Source: Bacteroidales bacterium (lineage in GTDB: Bacteria > Bacteroidota > Bacteroidia > Bacteroidales > UBA932). Taken from it: DNA of 56,673 bases. The stretch covers positions 1 to 56,673 of the forward strand of contig JAFYLU010000031.1 of assembly GCA_017550025.1 (NCBI GenBank), read 5' to 3'. Of this stretch, positions 1 to 7,822 are shown piece by piece; position 1 is the first letter of the stretch, and each line of letters begins with the position of its first letter. Made by a program: the position numbers and the translations under genes. The notes beneath the pieces are model-generated. The model saw only the letters and a program-made list of their open reading frames with translations, made no database searches and was not told the origin of the DNA.

Positions 1-1
1 A

Positions 2-1123
2 TGGATCCGAAGCACACCTTGCGCCAGGACCGGCAAGGCCAGATACCGTATAAATGCCTTCTACGACCTCAAGGACAGGGCATCGCAGGTATATACGCAG
101 AAGCAGGTCAGCATGGAAGCCATGAAGGGAAGCACCCGTCTCGGAACCAAGATAGTCAACTGCAAGGACCTGAGCTTCTATTACGGAGACAAATGCTACC
201 TTGACAGCTTCACATATAATTTCCAGAGATATGAGAAGGTCGGCATCGTCGGCAGGAACGGAGCCGGCAAATCCACTTTCCTCAACATCATAACCGGAAA
301 CTACACACCGGAGATGGTATGCACGGATCCGGAGATATACAAGACACTGGAGAAACCTCTTCCGGGCCTCATGACGGGAATCATCGAGAGGGGTGAATCG
401 CTTAAGATAGGATATTACCATCAGAGCGGCATGTCATTCAATCCGGATGACACCGTGCTTGACATCGTCAACGACACATGGCTGCTGAACCGCTTCCTCT
501 TCCCTCACGAGATGCTCAACAACAAGATCGAGAAGCTCAGCGGAGGAGAAAGACGAAGGCTCTACCTTCTCACAATACTCATGCAGCAGCCCAACCTGCT
601 CATCCTTGACGAGCCTACGAACGACCTCGACATCGTAACCCTGAACATCCTTGAGGAATATCTCCAGGAATTCGGCGGCTCACTTATCATCGTCTCTCAT
701 GACAGACATTTCCTCGACAAGCTCGTGGACCATCTCTTCATATTCTGCGGAGACGGACTTGTAAAGGACTTCATCGGAAGCTACAGCGAATACCGCGAAT
801 TCATAAAGGAATACGAGGCACAGCAGCGCTCACAGGCAAGGGCGCAGGACAAGGCTGAAAAAGAGAAGGCGGCACGGAACGCTCCTGCACAGGAAGCACC
901 TGCAAAGAAAAAGAAACTGACTTACAAGGAGCAGCGCGAATTCGAGCAGCTCGAGAAGGACCTTGAGGCACTGGCAGCGGAAAAGGCCGAACTTGAGGAG
1001 AAGCTCAGCAGCGGCACCATGCCTTTCGACCAGCTTCAGGCTGCATCGGAACGCATTGGTCAGATAATGGAAGAGACAGACGAGAAGGAATTAAGATGGC
1101 TCGAACTGTCAGAGAACATGTAA
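2..1123 (+). CDS. ABC-F family ATPase (Uup-like), 5'-truncated by the window edge
   Basis: This is the C-terminal part of a soluble ABC-F protein, a family of duplicated ATPases that act on ribosomes rather than in transport. The reading frame is open from base 2, and the residues before the first in-frame Met (113) already look like the end of an ABC-F interdomain linker (ARTGKARYRINAFYDLKDRA), so the real start lies upstream of the window. The second nucleotide-binding domain is complete: Walker A GRNGAGKST, ABC signature LSGGERRRL, Walker B LLILDEPTNDLD and the switch histidine in VSHDRHFLD. A charged, coiled-coil C-terminal tail rich in Lys, Glu and Ala follows, as in Uup. The first ATPase domain is not visible. 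The gene ends 6 bases before the convergent antiporter gene. Family is secure; the ABC-F subfamily is inferred. Confidence 0.9.
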   Translation, partial: WIRSTPCARTGKARYRINAFYDLKDRASQVYTQKQVSMEAMKGSTRLGTKIVNCKDLSFYYGDKCYLDSFTYNFQRYEKVGIVGRNGAGKSTFLNIITGNYTPEMVCTDPEIYKTLEKPLPGLMTGIIERGESLKIGYYHQSGMSFNPDDTVLDIVNDTWLLNRFLFPHEMLNNKIEKLSGGERRRLYLLTILMQQPNLLILDEPTNDLDIVTLNILEEYLQEFGGSLIIVSHDRHFLDKLVDHLFIFCGDGLVKDFIGSYSEYREFIKEYEAQQRSQARAQDKAEKEKAARNAPAQEAPAKKKKLTYKEQREFEQLEKDLEALAAEKAELEEKLSSGTMPFDQLQAASERIGQIMEETDEKELRWLELSENM

Positions 1124-1129
1124 AGATCC

Positions 1130-2524
1130 CTACGAAATCATATCAGACTTCCTCTCGGACTTCAGAGTCAGCATGCAGACCACGATTCCGAGAACGGCTC
1201 CTATGACTATCGTCATATTGGCGAGGTCCCAGCTTGTATCTGCCACACTGCCCACCACAATCTTTGAAAGAAGGGAGTCACCGATGAGGTAGCCTGAAAG
1301 TCCCACGAAGCCTGCGGCAGTTCCGGCCGCATTCTTCGGAACGAGATTCAATGCCTGGATGCTGACAAGAGCTACAGGTCCATAAATACAGAACCCGATC
1401 AATATCAATGAGATATACACCAATGTCTTTGGAGAGATTCCTGTAGCGGCCGCTATAGCCGGCACCTGCCAGTACACCAGACATCCGACAAGAACGAGGC
1501 ACATGAAAATTATGTTCGGAGGAGCGCACTTTCCCTTGAAGAACTTCAATGAAACCCAACCGCAGACGATTGTTCCCAAGGCTCCCACGTAATTATGTAC
1601 CGAAAAGGCCATCTTGCTTTCCGAAGCCGTCATGATCCCTGACTCCTGCAGGTAGGTCGGAGCCCAGTCCCCTATTCCGTATCTGACAAGATAGACAAAG
1701 GCATTTGCAAAGGCAATCAGCCATATCCATTTGTTCTTCAGCACATAATCAAACAACTGCGTCCTGAACGATGGTTTCTCGCCCACTTTTTCCTTGGTCT
1801 TCACTCCGGAATGATCATTCCTCCAGTCAGCGACCGAAGGCAGTCCGCATGATTCCGGAGTATCCCTCAAGGCCCACCAGCAGAAAGCAGCCAGAACAAG
1901 TGCAAATGCAGAAGGCACAATGAAATCCGCTCTCCATGTCTGCCTGATGCCCATATCGGCAAAAAGGTTGACTCCGAAGATTGCAAGTATGCCGAGAGTT
2001 CCCGAACCGAAGGTGTGGGATGTATTCCACAACGACATCTTGAAGCTGCGTTCATTATTGGAAAACCAGTAGGCCATCACTCTTCCGCAAGGCGGCCATC
2101 CCATTCCGGAAATAACTCCCACAAAGAGCATTATCACAAATAGCATTGCGATATTAAGACTCATGTCTGTGGTAGAAAATGGCAGAAATCCAACAGCCAT
2201 CATAACCAGCGAGGCAATCACCAGTCCCACCGTAAGAAACTTTCGGGCATCAGAACGGTCAGAAAGGGTTCCCATCACGAATTTGCTGAACGCATAGGCG
2301 ATAGACACTGCCGATGCAGCAATACCGATTCCCTGCTTGTCTGCCAGGCCTTCCGCAATCATGTCGGCTGAAGCCAGCGAGAGATTCTTCCGGACAAGAT
2401 AATATGCCGCATAGCCGACGAAAGATCCCATGAAGACCTTGAATCTCATTGATTTGTAGAATCTGTCAACTTTTTCTTCCGGAACCGGTTTTCCGGGCTT
2501 CGGGGGTGCAAAGAAGCCTGCCAT
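1130..2524 (-). CDS. glpT: Glycerol-3-phosphate:phosphate antiporter (OPA family MFS)
   Basis: A 464-residue, 12-helix inner-membrane protein of the organophosphate:phosphate antiporter family, which imports glycerol-3-phosphate in exchange for phosphate. The N-terminus carries GYAAYYLVRKN and the centre FVYLVRYGIGDWAPTYL. These hold the two arginines that bind phosphate in E. coli GlpT. MGWPPCGR, RDTPESCGLP and AAGTAAGFVGLSGYLIG also match GlpT closely and extend over the whole length. GlpT is preferred over the hexose-phosphate relative UhpT on this recalled similarity, but substrate is not proven. It converges with the ABC-F gene and diverges from grpE. A TAnnTTTG-type -7 box lies on the minus strand at 2583-2590. 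Confidence 0.85.
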   Translation of the reverse strand: MAGFFAPPKPGKPVPEEKVDRFYKSMRFKVFMGSFVGYAAYYLVRKNLSLASADMIAEGLADKQGIGIAASAVSIAYAFSKFVMGTLSDRSDARKFLTVGLVIASLVMMAVGFLPFSTTDMSLNIAMLFVIMLFVGVISGMGWPPCGRVMAYWFSNNERSFKMSLWNTSHTFGSGTLGILAIFGVNLFADMGIRQTWRADFIVPSAFALVLAAFCWWALRDTPESCGLPSVADWRNDHSGVKTKEKVGEKPSFRTQLFDYVLKNKWIWLIAFANAFVYLVRYGIGDWAPTYLQESGIMTASESKMAFSVHNYVGALGTIVCGWVSLKFFKGKCAPPNIIFMCLVLVGCLVYWQVPAIAAATGISPKTLVYISLILIGFCIYGPVALVSIQALNLVPKNAAGTAAGFVGLSGYLIGDSLLSKIVVGSVADTSWDLANMTIVIGAVLGIVVCMLTLKSERKSDMIS

Positions 2525-2582
2525 ATATGGATAATTTCTTAATGATCGATTTCAGGATGCCGTTTGGGGCACACAAAGATGG

Positions 2583-2590
2583 CAAAAATA
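2583..2590 (-). promoter_or_regulatory. Candidate -7 box for the glpT-like gene
   Basis: On the minus strand this reads TATTTTTG, matching the Bacteroidetes TAnnTTTG element, about 60 bases upstream of the start codon. No convincing -33 TTTG is seen at the usual distance. Confidence 0.35.
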
Positions 2591-2694
2591 ATGATATCCG
2601 GCAATTGTTTTACCTTCGTACGACATTAGGGGCTGACACAACCCGACATTTTACTGCCATATTGTCAGTATTTTCCGGATGGCAGATTATTTGT

Positions 2695-2702
2695 TATCTT
2701 TG
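2695..2702 (+). promoter_or_regulatory. Candidate -7 box for grpE-dnaJ
   Basis: TATCTTTG is followed by GC, the typical Bacteroidetes -7 element, 116 bases before the grpE start. The -33 position holds only a weak TTTTCC. No CIRCE-type inverted repeat is visible. Confidence 0.5.
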
Positions 2703-2818
2703 CAGCCCGTCAGAACAGGGACAGCTCCTTGCCTGACGAAGCATTGTGATGCCACTCATCACAGCGGCCAAGGCCGCCACATTATTTAGCAGGATATCAA
2801 CAAAGGAGATTAAGAAAT

Positions 2819-3445
2819 ATGTCAGAAAACACAAAGAAAGAAGGAACCGTTCAGGAGGAGATTCAGGAAGCCCAGGTCCAGGAAGAGGTTCAGGCAGTGC
2901 AGGAGGAAGAAGTGAAGGAAGAGGCAGCCAAAGAAGAAAAGAAGGGATTCCTCAAGAAGGGAAACAAGGACAAGGCAAAGATAGAGGAGCTCGAGAAGAA
3001 GAATGCGGAACTCGAAGAGAAGGTTGCGAAAGACAAGGACGACTATATCAGGCTGATGGCGGAGTTTGACAACTTCCGCAGACGCACATCCCAGGAGAAG
3101 CTTGAGCTCGTGAGCATGGCTTCAACCGACACTATCAAGGGACTCCTCCCTGTGCTTGACGACTGCGAGAGAGCTCTCAAGGTACTGCTCGAATCTGACG
3201 ACAGCGATGCTGCCAAGGAAGGAACAGAACTGATCTTCAGCAAGCTCATGGGATATCTCAGGTCAAAGGGACTTGCAGTGATTGACGCCATGGGCAAGGA
3301 CTTTGACACTGACCTTCATGAGGCAGTAGCTCAGTTCCCGGTACAGGATGAGGCTATGAAGGGAAAAGTCTTCGATGTGGTTCAGACCGGATACACCCTC
3401 AACGGCAAGGTCATCCGCTTTGCAAAGGTTGTAGTGGGTATTTAG
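2819..3445 (+). CDS. grpE: Nucleotide exchange factor GrpE
   Basis: Cytoplasmic co-chaperone that releases ADP from DnaK. The 208-residue protein starts with an unusually acidic low-complexity tail (residues 1-45, Glu/Gln/Val/Ala repeats). A Lys/Glu coiled coil follows (about 45-85), then the GrpE core: LMAEFDNFRRRTSQEK, LLPVLDDCERALK and the C-terminal VLQTGY-like segment VVQTGYTLNGKVIRFAKVVV. The start is fixed by an AAGGAG ribosome-binding site 9 bases upstream, which is stronger than most in this genome. It sits 29 bases upstream of dnaJ, the usual pairing, while dnaK is encoded 30 kb away. Confidence 0.97.
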   Translation: MSENTKKEGTVQEEIQEAQVQEEVQAVQEEEVKEEAAKEEKKGFLKKGNKDKAKIEELEKKNAELEEKVAKDKDDYIRLMAEFDNFRRRTSQEKLELVSMASTDTIKGLLPVLDDCERALKVLLESDDSDAAKEGTELIFSKLMGYLRSKGLAVIDAMGKDFDTDLHEAVAQFPVQDEAMKGKVFDVVQTGYTLNGKVIRFAKVVVGI

Positions 3446-3474
3446 TCTGTCCGGACTCAATAACTTAGAAGTTT

Positions 3475-4653
3475 ATGGCAAACAAGAGAGATTACTACGA
3501 GGTGCTGGGCGTCGACAAGAACGCTTCCGCCGATGAGATAAAGAAGGCATACAGAAAACTTGCCGTCAAATACCACCCTGACAAGAACCCGGACAACAAG
3601 GAGGCCGAGGAGAAGTTCAAGGAGGCTGCCGAAGCATATTCTGTATTGAGCGACGCTGACAAGAAGGCCAGATACGACCAGTTCGGACACGCCGGAGTAG
3701 ACGGTGCTGGTCCTGACTTCAGCCAGGGATTCGGAAATCTCAATGACATTCTCAACGATCTTTTCGGAGGAGCATTCGGAGGTGGATTCGGTGGCGGATT
3801 CGGAGGGTTCGGCGGCGGATTCGGAGGAGGCCGCGGAGGTCAGCGACAGCAGAGAGTATATAGAGGACGCGACATACGCGTGCGCGTGAAGCTGACACTC
3901 GAAGAAATTGCAAAGGGCGTCGAGAAGGAAATAAGCATAGAAAAGAGCGTTCCATGCAGCGAATGTGGCGGAAAAGGAGCGAAGAACAGTTCTGACATCA
4001 AGACATGCTCTGCCTGCAACGGTACAGGTCAGGTACAGAGGGTGGTGAATTCATTCCTCGGCCAGACAGTCACATATTCTACATGCCAGCAGTGCGGCGG
4101 AGAGGGAAAGGTAATTACAAACCCATGTCGCAGCTGTGGCGGTACAGGACTCGTACGCAAACGCGAGACCATCAAGGTGAAGATTCCGGCAGGAGTGGAA
4201 GCCGGCATGCAGCTCACCATCCAGGGCGAGGGCCATGCAGCAAAGAACAACGGAATCAACGGAGACCTTCTCGTAGTGATCGAGGAGCAGGAACATCCAA
4301 ACCTCAAGCGCGAAGGCAGCAACCTCTACTACACAAAGATAGTATCGCTTCCAGATGCCATTCTCGGAGCAGAAGTAGAGATACCATGCCTGGACGGTCC
4401 ATATAAGGTAAAGGTAGATGCCGGAACCCAGTCAGGAACCGTAGTCAGACTCCGCGGAAAGGGACTCCCGACAGTAAACGGCTATGGGGGCATAGGTGAT
4501 CTTTATGTTAAATTTGCAGTATGGATCCCTAAAAAACTCGACCGCGAAGACAAGGCAGTGATTGAATCTCTCCGCAACAAAGAGTCTTTCAAGCCTAATC
4601 CGAGCAAGGAAGACAAGGGATTTTTCGACAGATTGAAGGATCTTTTTGACTAA
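3475..4653 (+). CDS. dnaJ: Chaperone DnaJ (Hsp40, type I)
   Basis: Cytoplasmic J-protein that delivers unfolded substrates to DnaK and stimulates its ATPase. The 392-residue protein has the full type I layout. The J domain spans residues 5-70 with His34-Pro35-Asp36. A Gly/Phe-rich hinge (about 85-125) has six near-perfect GGGF-type repeats. Four CxxCxGxG zinc-finger motifs follow ([32 protein letters not shown]), then two C-terminal beta domains. It follows grpE by 29 bases and is probably cotranscribed with it. An AT-rich hairpin after the stop could terminate the pair. Confidence 0.98.
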   Translation: MANKRDYYEVLGVDKNASADEIKKAYRKLAVKYHPDKNPDNKEAEEKFKEAAEAYSVLSDADKKARYDQFGHAGVDGAGPDFSQGFGNLNDILNDLFGGAFGGGFGGGFGGFGGGFGGGRGGQRQQRVYRGRDIRVRVKLTLEEIAKGVEKEISIEKSVPCSECGGKGAKNSSDIKTCSACNGTGQVQRVVNSFLGQTVTYSTCQQCGGEGKVITNPCRSCGGTGLVRKRETIKVKIPAGVEAGMQLTIQGEGHAAKNNGINGDLLVVIEEQEHPNLKREGSNLYYTKIVSLPDAILGAEVEIPCLDGPYKVKVDAGTQSGTVVRLRGKGLPTVNGYGGIGDLYVKFAVWIPKKLDREDKAVIESLRNKESFKPNPSKEDKGFFDRLKDLFD

Positions 4654-4658
4654 AAACA

Positions 4659-4688
4659 CGAAAAATTGCTTTTTTTTCGATTTTTTTA
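4659..4688 (+). terminator. Candidate terminator after dnaJ
   Basis: CGAAAAA (4659-4665) can pair with TTTTTCG (4673-4679), and a seven-T run follows. The stem is short and AT-rich, so it is weaker than others in the window. Confidence 0.4.
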
Positions 4689-4697
4689 TCAAAAAAG

Positions 4698-4728
4698 TTT
4701 GGAGGTTTAAATTTTATTCCTACCTTTG
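4698..4728 (+). promoter_or_regulatory. Promoter of rplS
   Basis: TTTG at 4698-4701 and TACCTTTG at 4721-4728 are separated by 19 bases, an excellent match to the Bacteroidetes primary sigma consensus (TTTG, 19-21 bases, TAnnTTTG). Transcription would begin near 4735 and give a leader of roughly 75 bases. Confidence 0.75.
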
Positions 4729-4744
4729 CAATCCCAAAATCAAA

Positions 4745-4783
4745 GCAACCTCTTGCGAAGGGTGAAAAAAAGCGCAATGTTGC
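4745..4783 (+). promoter_or_regulatory. Structured 5' leader of rplS, possible L19 autoregulatory element
   Basis: Two nested perfect helices: GCAAC (4745-4749) pairs with GTTGC (4779-4783), and TTGCG (4753-4757) pairs with CGCAA (4773-4777). The internal loop is asymmetric (CTC against T) and the apical loop is purine-rich (4758-4772). It lies between the promoter and the L19 start codon, where ribosomal protein leaders that bind their own product are found. The structure is visible in the sequence; its role is inferred. Confidence 0.5.
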
Positions 4784-4807
4784 CACAAATTAAAATTGAA
4801 TACAGAA

Positions 4808-5179
4808 ATGGATTTTATTAAAGTAGTAGAGCAGGCATTCGCAAACGATAAAGTAGCCAGCTACCCTAAATTCAAGGCCGGTGACACAATCACCGTTACC
4901 TACAGAATCAAGGAGGGTGATAAGGAAAGACTCCAGAAGTTCAGAGGAACTGTAATTCAGCTTCGCGGAGCTTCAGCAGCAACAAGAACATTCACAATCC
5001 GCAAGGTTGCAAGTGGAGTAGGTGTTGAGAGAATCTTCCCAATGGAGTCACCATTCATCGAGTCTATCGAGCTCAACAAGGTCGGTAAGGTTCGTAGAGC
5101 AAGAATCTTCTATCTCCGTGAACTTTCAGGTAAGAAGGCACGCATCAAGGAGAAGAAGGTCGCAACAAAGAACGACTAA
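4808..5179 (+). CDS. rplS: 50S ribosomal protein L19
   Basis: Large-subunit protein at the interface with the small subunit. The residues FKAGDTITVTYRIKEGDKER, QKFRGTVIQ, TFTIRKVASGVGVERIFP and KVGKVRRARIFYLREL are diagnostic of L19. The ATG at 4808 is chosen over a TTG at 4796, giving 123 residues and a start (MDFIKVVEQ) like other L19 proteins. No Shine-Dalgarno sequence is visible, as is common in this phylum. The C-terminal tail is very lysine-rich. It is probably cotranscribed with the tRNA 14 bases downstream. Confidence 0.97.
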   Translation: MDFIKVVEQAFANDKVASYPKFKAGDTITVTYRIKEGDKERLQKFRGTVIQLRGASAATRTFTIRKVASGVGVERIFPMESPFIESIELNKVGKVRRARIFYLRELSGKKARIKEKKVATKND

Positions 5180-5193
5180 TTTAGCCGCATAAC

Positions 5194-5267
5194 GGCTCCG
5201 TAGCTCAACTGAATAGAGCATCTGACTACGGATCAGAAGGTTACAGGTTTGAATCCTGTCGGAGTCA
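5194..5267 (+). tRNA. tRNA-Arg (anticodon ACG)
   Basis: A full cloverleaf folds by eye. The acceptor stem is 5194-5200 with 5260-5266 (one G-T pair). The D stem is 5203-5206 with 5216-5219. The anticodon stem TCTGA/TCAGA encloses the loop CTACGGA, giving anticodon ACG at 5228-5230. The T arm ACAGG/CCTGT encloses TTTGAAT. The discriminator is A5267 and CCA is not encoded. ACG reads CGU, and after deamination of A34 to inosine also CGC and CGA. It sits in the rplS transcript path and ends just before a strong terminator. Confidence 0.95.
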
Positions 5268-5276
5268 CAAAGATTT

Positions 5277-5326
5277 AACCCATTGAAAATCAAGCATTTA
5301 AAAGCAGATTTCAATGGGTTTTTTCG
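5277..5326 (+). terminator. Rho-independent terminator after rplS/tRNA-Arg
   Basis: AACCCATTGAAA (5277-5288) pairs perfectly over 12 bases with TTTCAATGGGTT (5309-5320), followed by TTTT. The loop is about 20 bases. It closes the rplS-tRNA unit. Confidence 0.85.
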
Positions 5327-5435
5327 TACATTTCTGACCACGCGACACTTTTAAAAGTGTAAAGATCTTTGGCCTTGGCTGTGCTACTAAATGTGATCAC
5401 GCAAACATTATGGAAACATTACCTTACATTTTTTA

Positions 5436-5864
5436 ATGATGAAAAGAGTTATATTGATTTTTACAGCAACAATAGCTTTGGCAGGGTGTTCTGCGCCTAA
5501 AAGGATACCACAGACACAAGAGAAGCCAAGGATTGTTGTAGTAGACTTTTTGAATTTTGAAAAATTTGAGAAAGAGGGATTTTTCATCTCGTCAACTCCA
5601 TATATGAAGGATTATCGGAATATAGGAGAGATAACTATTTTAATAACACCAAAAGTGGGAGATTATAAAGTCCCTTCTGAATTAAATCCCAACTGGCATA
5701 CTATAGAGCGGAGGGCAGAAACAATAGATAACGATGAGGTATTGGATATTGCCGTGCAGGAGGCAAAAAAGAGAGGTGCAGATGCTCTTGTTAATCTTAA
5801 AATAAAGCGCGACTATAATGACCGAGATATATATGTAACCGGACTTTGCATTAAAAGACTATAA
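5436..5864 (+). CDS. Small lipoprotein of unknown function
   Basis: A 142-residue secreted lipoprotein. The N-terminus is a lipoprotein signal peptide ending in LAGC (Cys18), so it is anchored in a membrane facing the periplasm or surface. The mature part is mixed alpha/beta with a conserved-looking tail (LDIAVQEAKKRGADALVNLKI) that resembles the AxxxGADAlv segment of small YjfN/DUF4156-like or heavy-metal-binding-like lipoproteins, but I cannot assign a family. Codons are more AT-rich than neighbouring genes (many AAA, ATA, TTA), and both flanks are low-GC noncoding DNA, which hints at later acquisition. A second ATG at 5439 is an equally possible start. Confidence 0.7.
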   Translation: MMKRVILIFTATIALAGCSAPKRIPQTQEKPRIVVVDFLNFEKFEKEGFFISSTPYMKDYRNIGEITILITPKVGDYKVPSELNPNWHTIERRAETIDNDEVLDIAVQEAKKRGADALVNLKIKRDYNDRDIYVTGLCIKRL

Positions 5865-6546
5865 TATGACAAAACCTGAAAGACTTAACGTCTTATAAGG
5901 GTATTAGGTGGAAACCATACGACTGAATTAGCAAGAAAATCGGCACATGTGAGACTTGAATCTCCATAATGAGGTCGGGGCAATAAGGAATATAAAGAGG
6001 ATAAAATCCATAATAAATACCTATCCTGCTATTAATCGAGACTCGCTTTAAGGTTGAGAATGGGCTAAAGGGAAAAGCAGCAGGATTCTTGATCTTTACT
6101 GTCAGGATATACTGAAGTAAAGTACATTTTGCAGACCGTTCCTACAAAAAACAGCGAATATTTGTAGGAACGGTTCATGTTTACCGGCTTATACCCTCTG
6201 TTTCGATACCGTTCGACGAAAAATAGGGCAATTCTTGTATGAACGGTACAATTTAGAGCAAATCGGCAGTTGATGTAGATGACATGCCACCCCCGGCCAG
6301 GGGGTGCTCAAGCGAAGAGAGAGCGGGGGTCATCGGAATCAGCTGCCTATTTGCTGTCTGACAAGTATAAAAGGTATATTATTTCCTTTTTTATGGATTG
6401 TTCAGGTACTACGGCTGATTTATATTTTTCAGCCTGACGTAACACCCTGCGGCATGCGAATATTCTGTATTGCACAGTCCTCTATAATGATTTGAAAACA
6501 TCAAACATGTTTTTTAAATTTGGGGAATCATTTTAAACTGCCATAT
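5865..6546. other. Gene-free AT-rich stretch with several inverted repeats
   Basis: About 680 bases hold no convincing gene. Visible structures: ATCCTGCT (6023-6030) can pair with AGCAGGAT (6079-6086); a perfect 14-base stem (6135-6148 with 6161-6174); TACCGTTC (6207-6214) with GAACGGTA (6241-6248); and CACCCCC (6288-6294) with GGGGGTG (6300-6306). The core ACCGTTC/GAACGGT recurs in two neighbouring hairpins. A 25-codon open stretch near 5890-5965 ends in consecutive stops and could be a decayed gene end or chance. It may hold a small RNA or remnants of an inserted element; neither is shown. Confidence 0.5.
6135..6174. repeat. Perfect 14-base inverted repeat
   Basis: ACCGTTCCTACAAA at 6135-6148 and TTTGTAGGAACGGT at 6161-6174 form a hairpin with a 12-base loop. 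The same ACCGTTC/GAACGGT core recurs at 6208-6247. There is no T-run after either arm, so a simple terminator is unlikely. Confidence 0.7.
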
Positions 6547-7782
6547 ATGAATATTGCTTTATACACTCTAACCTCCCCGTTACATGACGAGAAAGCTGTC
6601 AAGAATGCATCCATGCAGTTCCTGAAAGATATAGAAAAAGAACTGGAGATAAGTTTTGATTTCAGAGGAAATGACTTTTCGCGATACGGCGAGGGTGAAC
6701 TTGACCTTATATTCGTACGCACAGGAGGCACGGAAGGGCTGTTCAAAGAAGTCCTGCCGCGCTTGAAAGGAAGGATCCTTATACTCACATCAGGCAAAAG
6801 CAACTCATTGGCAGCATCTCTGGAAATAATGTCCTACCTGAACCAGCAGGGAAGATGCGGTGAGATATTGCACGGAAACACTGCATATATAGCAGAGAGG
6901 CTGAAACTCCTTTATAAGATTGCATCTGCAAGGAAAGCACTTGAAGGTCAGAATCTCGGAATCATCGGGCAGCCATCCGACTGGCTGATATCCAGCAAAG
7001 CTGACAAGGAAAAGGTGAAATCCACCCTGGGAATCAATCTTGTCGAGATTCCTATAGATGAACTGGCAGAGGATATCAGGAATGCAGACCTGCATGTATT
7101 GGAGGATAACGCACGGATCCATGAAGTCAGATCAGAAATCAGCCAAAACCTTTCACGATATGAGGAAGGAGCACTGAAGATATATATCGCTCTGAAAGCA
7201 ATCATAAACAAATACAGGCTGTCAGGACTGACACTGCGTTGTTTCGATCTGCTTGACAAGATCGGAAACACAGGATGCCTCGCACTGGCCATGCTCAACG
7301 CAGAAGGTATTCCTTCAGGCTGCGAGGGCGACGTACCAGCCCTCATTACAATGGCTATAGGAAATGCAGTCACAGGAAGCTGCGGTTTTCAGGCCAATCC
7401 GGCGAGGATTGATCCGATGACGGGCGAACTGCTTCTGGCACATTGCACCGTCCCTCTTGACATGGTCAGGAAATTTTCACTCGCAACTCATTTCGAATCA
7501 GGTATAGGCATCGCGGTGCATGGCGAAATCCCGACCGGAGACGCTACTATATTCAAAGTATCCCGAGACCTGTCAAGATCGTTCTGCGCTGAAGCGGAAC
7601 TTACAGCAAATCAATACGAAAACAATCTCTGCCGCACACAGATTATCCTGAAGCTTAAGGAAAACGGAGAACAGATCTGCAAGGAATACTTCCTTAAGAA
7701 CCCGGTTGGAAACCACCACATTGTATTCTCCGGAAGCCATAAGGATATTTTTGAGACATTAATGAATCTGATTCAAAGTTAA
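6547..7782 (+). CDS. FucI/AraA-like sugar isomerase family protein
   Basis: A 411-residue cytoplasmic protein of the L-fucose/L-arabinose isomerase superfamily (COG2407-like), whose members convert aldoses to ketoses with a divalent metal. The C-terminal half holds the recognisable motifs: GIPSGCEGDVPALITMAIG, with the metal-ligand Glu and an Asp, then FQANPARID and LLAHCTVP with a candidate ligand His. It is shorter than FucI (about 590) or AraA (about 500), mostly in the N-terminal half. The ATG at 6547 is chosen over an upstream TTG (6520) because homology-like sequence begins with MNIALYTL. It lies 40 bases before a GH31 gene and is likely cotranscribed. Exact sugar unknown. Confidence 0.75.
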   Translation: MNIALYTLTSPLHDEKAVKNASMQFLKDIEKELEISFDFRGNDFSRYGEGELDLIFVRTGGTEGLFKEVLPRLKGRILILTSGKSNSLAASLEIMSYLNQQGRCGEILHGNTAYIAERLKLLYKIASARKALEGQNLGIIGQPSDWLISSKADKEKVKSTLGINLVEIPIDELAEDIRNADLHVLEDNARIHEVRSEISQNLSRYEEGALKIYIALKAIINKYRLSGLTLRCFDLLDKIGNTGCLALAMLNAEGIPSGCEGDVPALITMAIGNAVTGSCGFQANPARIDPMTGELLLAHCTVPLDMVRKFSLATHFESGIGIAVHGEIPTGDATIFKVSRDLSRSFCAEAELTANQYENNLCRTQIILKLKENGEQICKEYFLKNPVGNHHIVFSGSHKDIFETLMNLIQS

Positions 7783-7822
7783 AACCGTACCTTTTACATC
7801 CATATTTTAAAGTCAACATTTA

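Noticed and set aside
1-204. A 67-codon plus-strand frame at the left edge
   Set aside because: It is out of frame with the ABC-F protein, whose own frame is open from base 2 with matching linker residues.
3765-3840. Short tandem DNA repeat (GGA TTC GG units)
   Set aside because: It encodes the Gly/Phe hinge of DnaJ and needs no separate explanation.
5890-5965. Short open stretch as a KilA-N or phage antirepressor remnant
   Set aside because: Only about 25 codons, with no motif specific enough to name a family.
5194-6546. tRNA-Arg as an integration site with attL/attR
   Set aside because: I found no second copy of the tRNA 3' end within the AT-rich patch and no integrase, so an intact mobile element is not supported.
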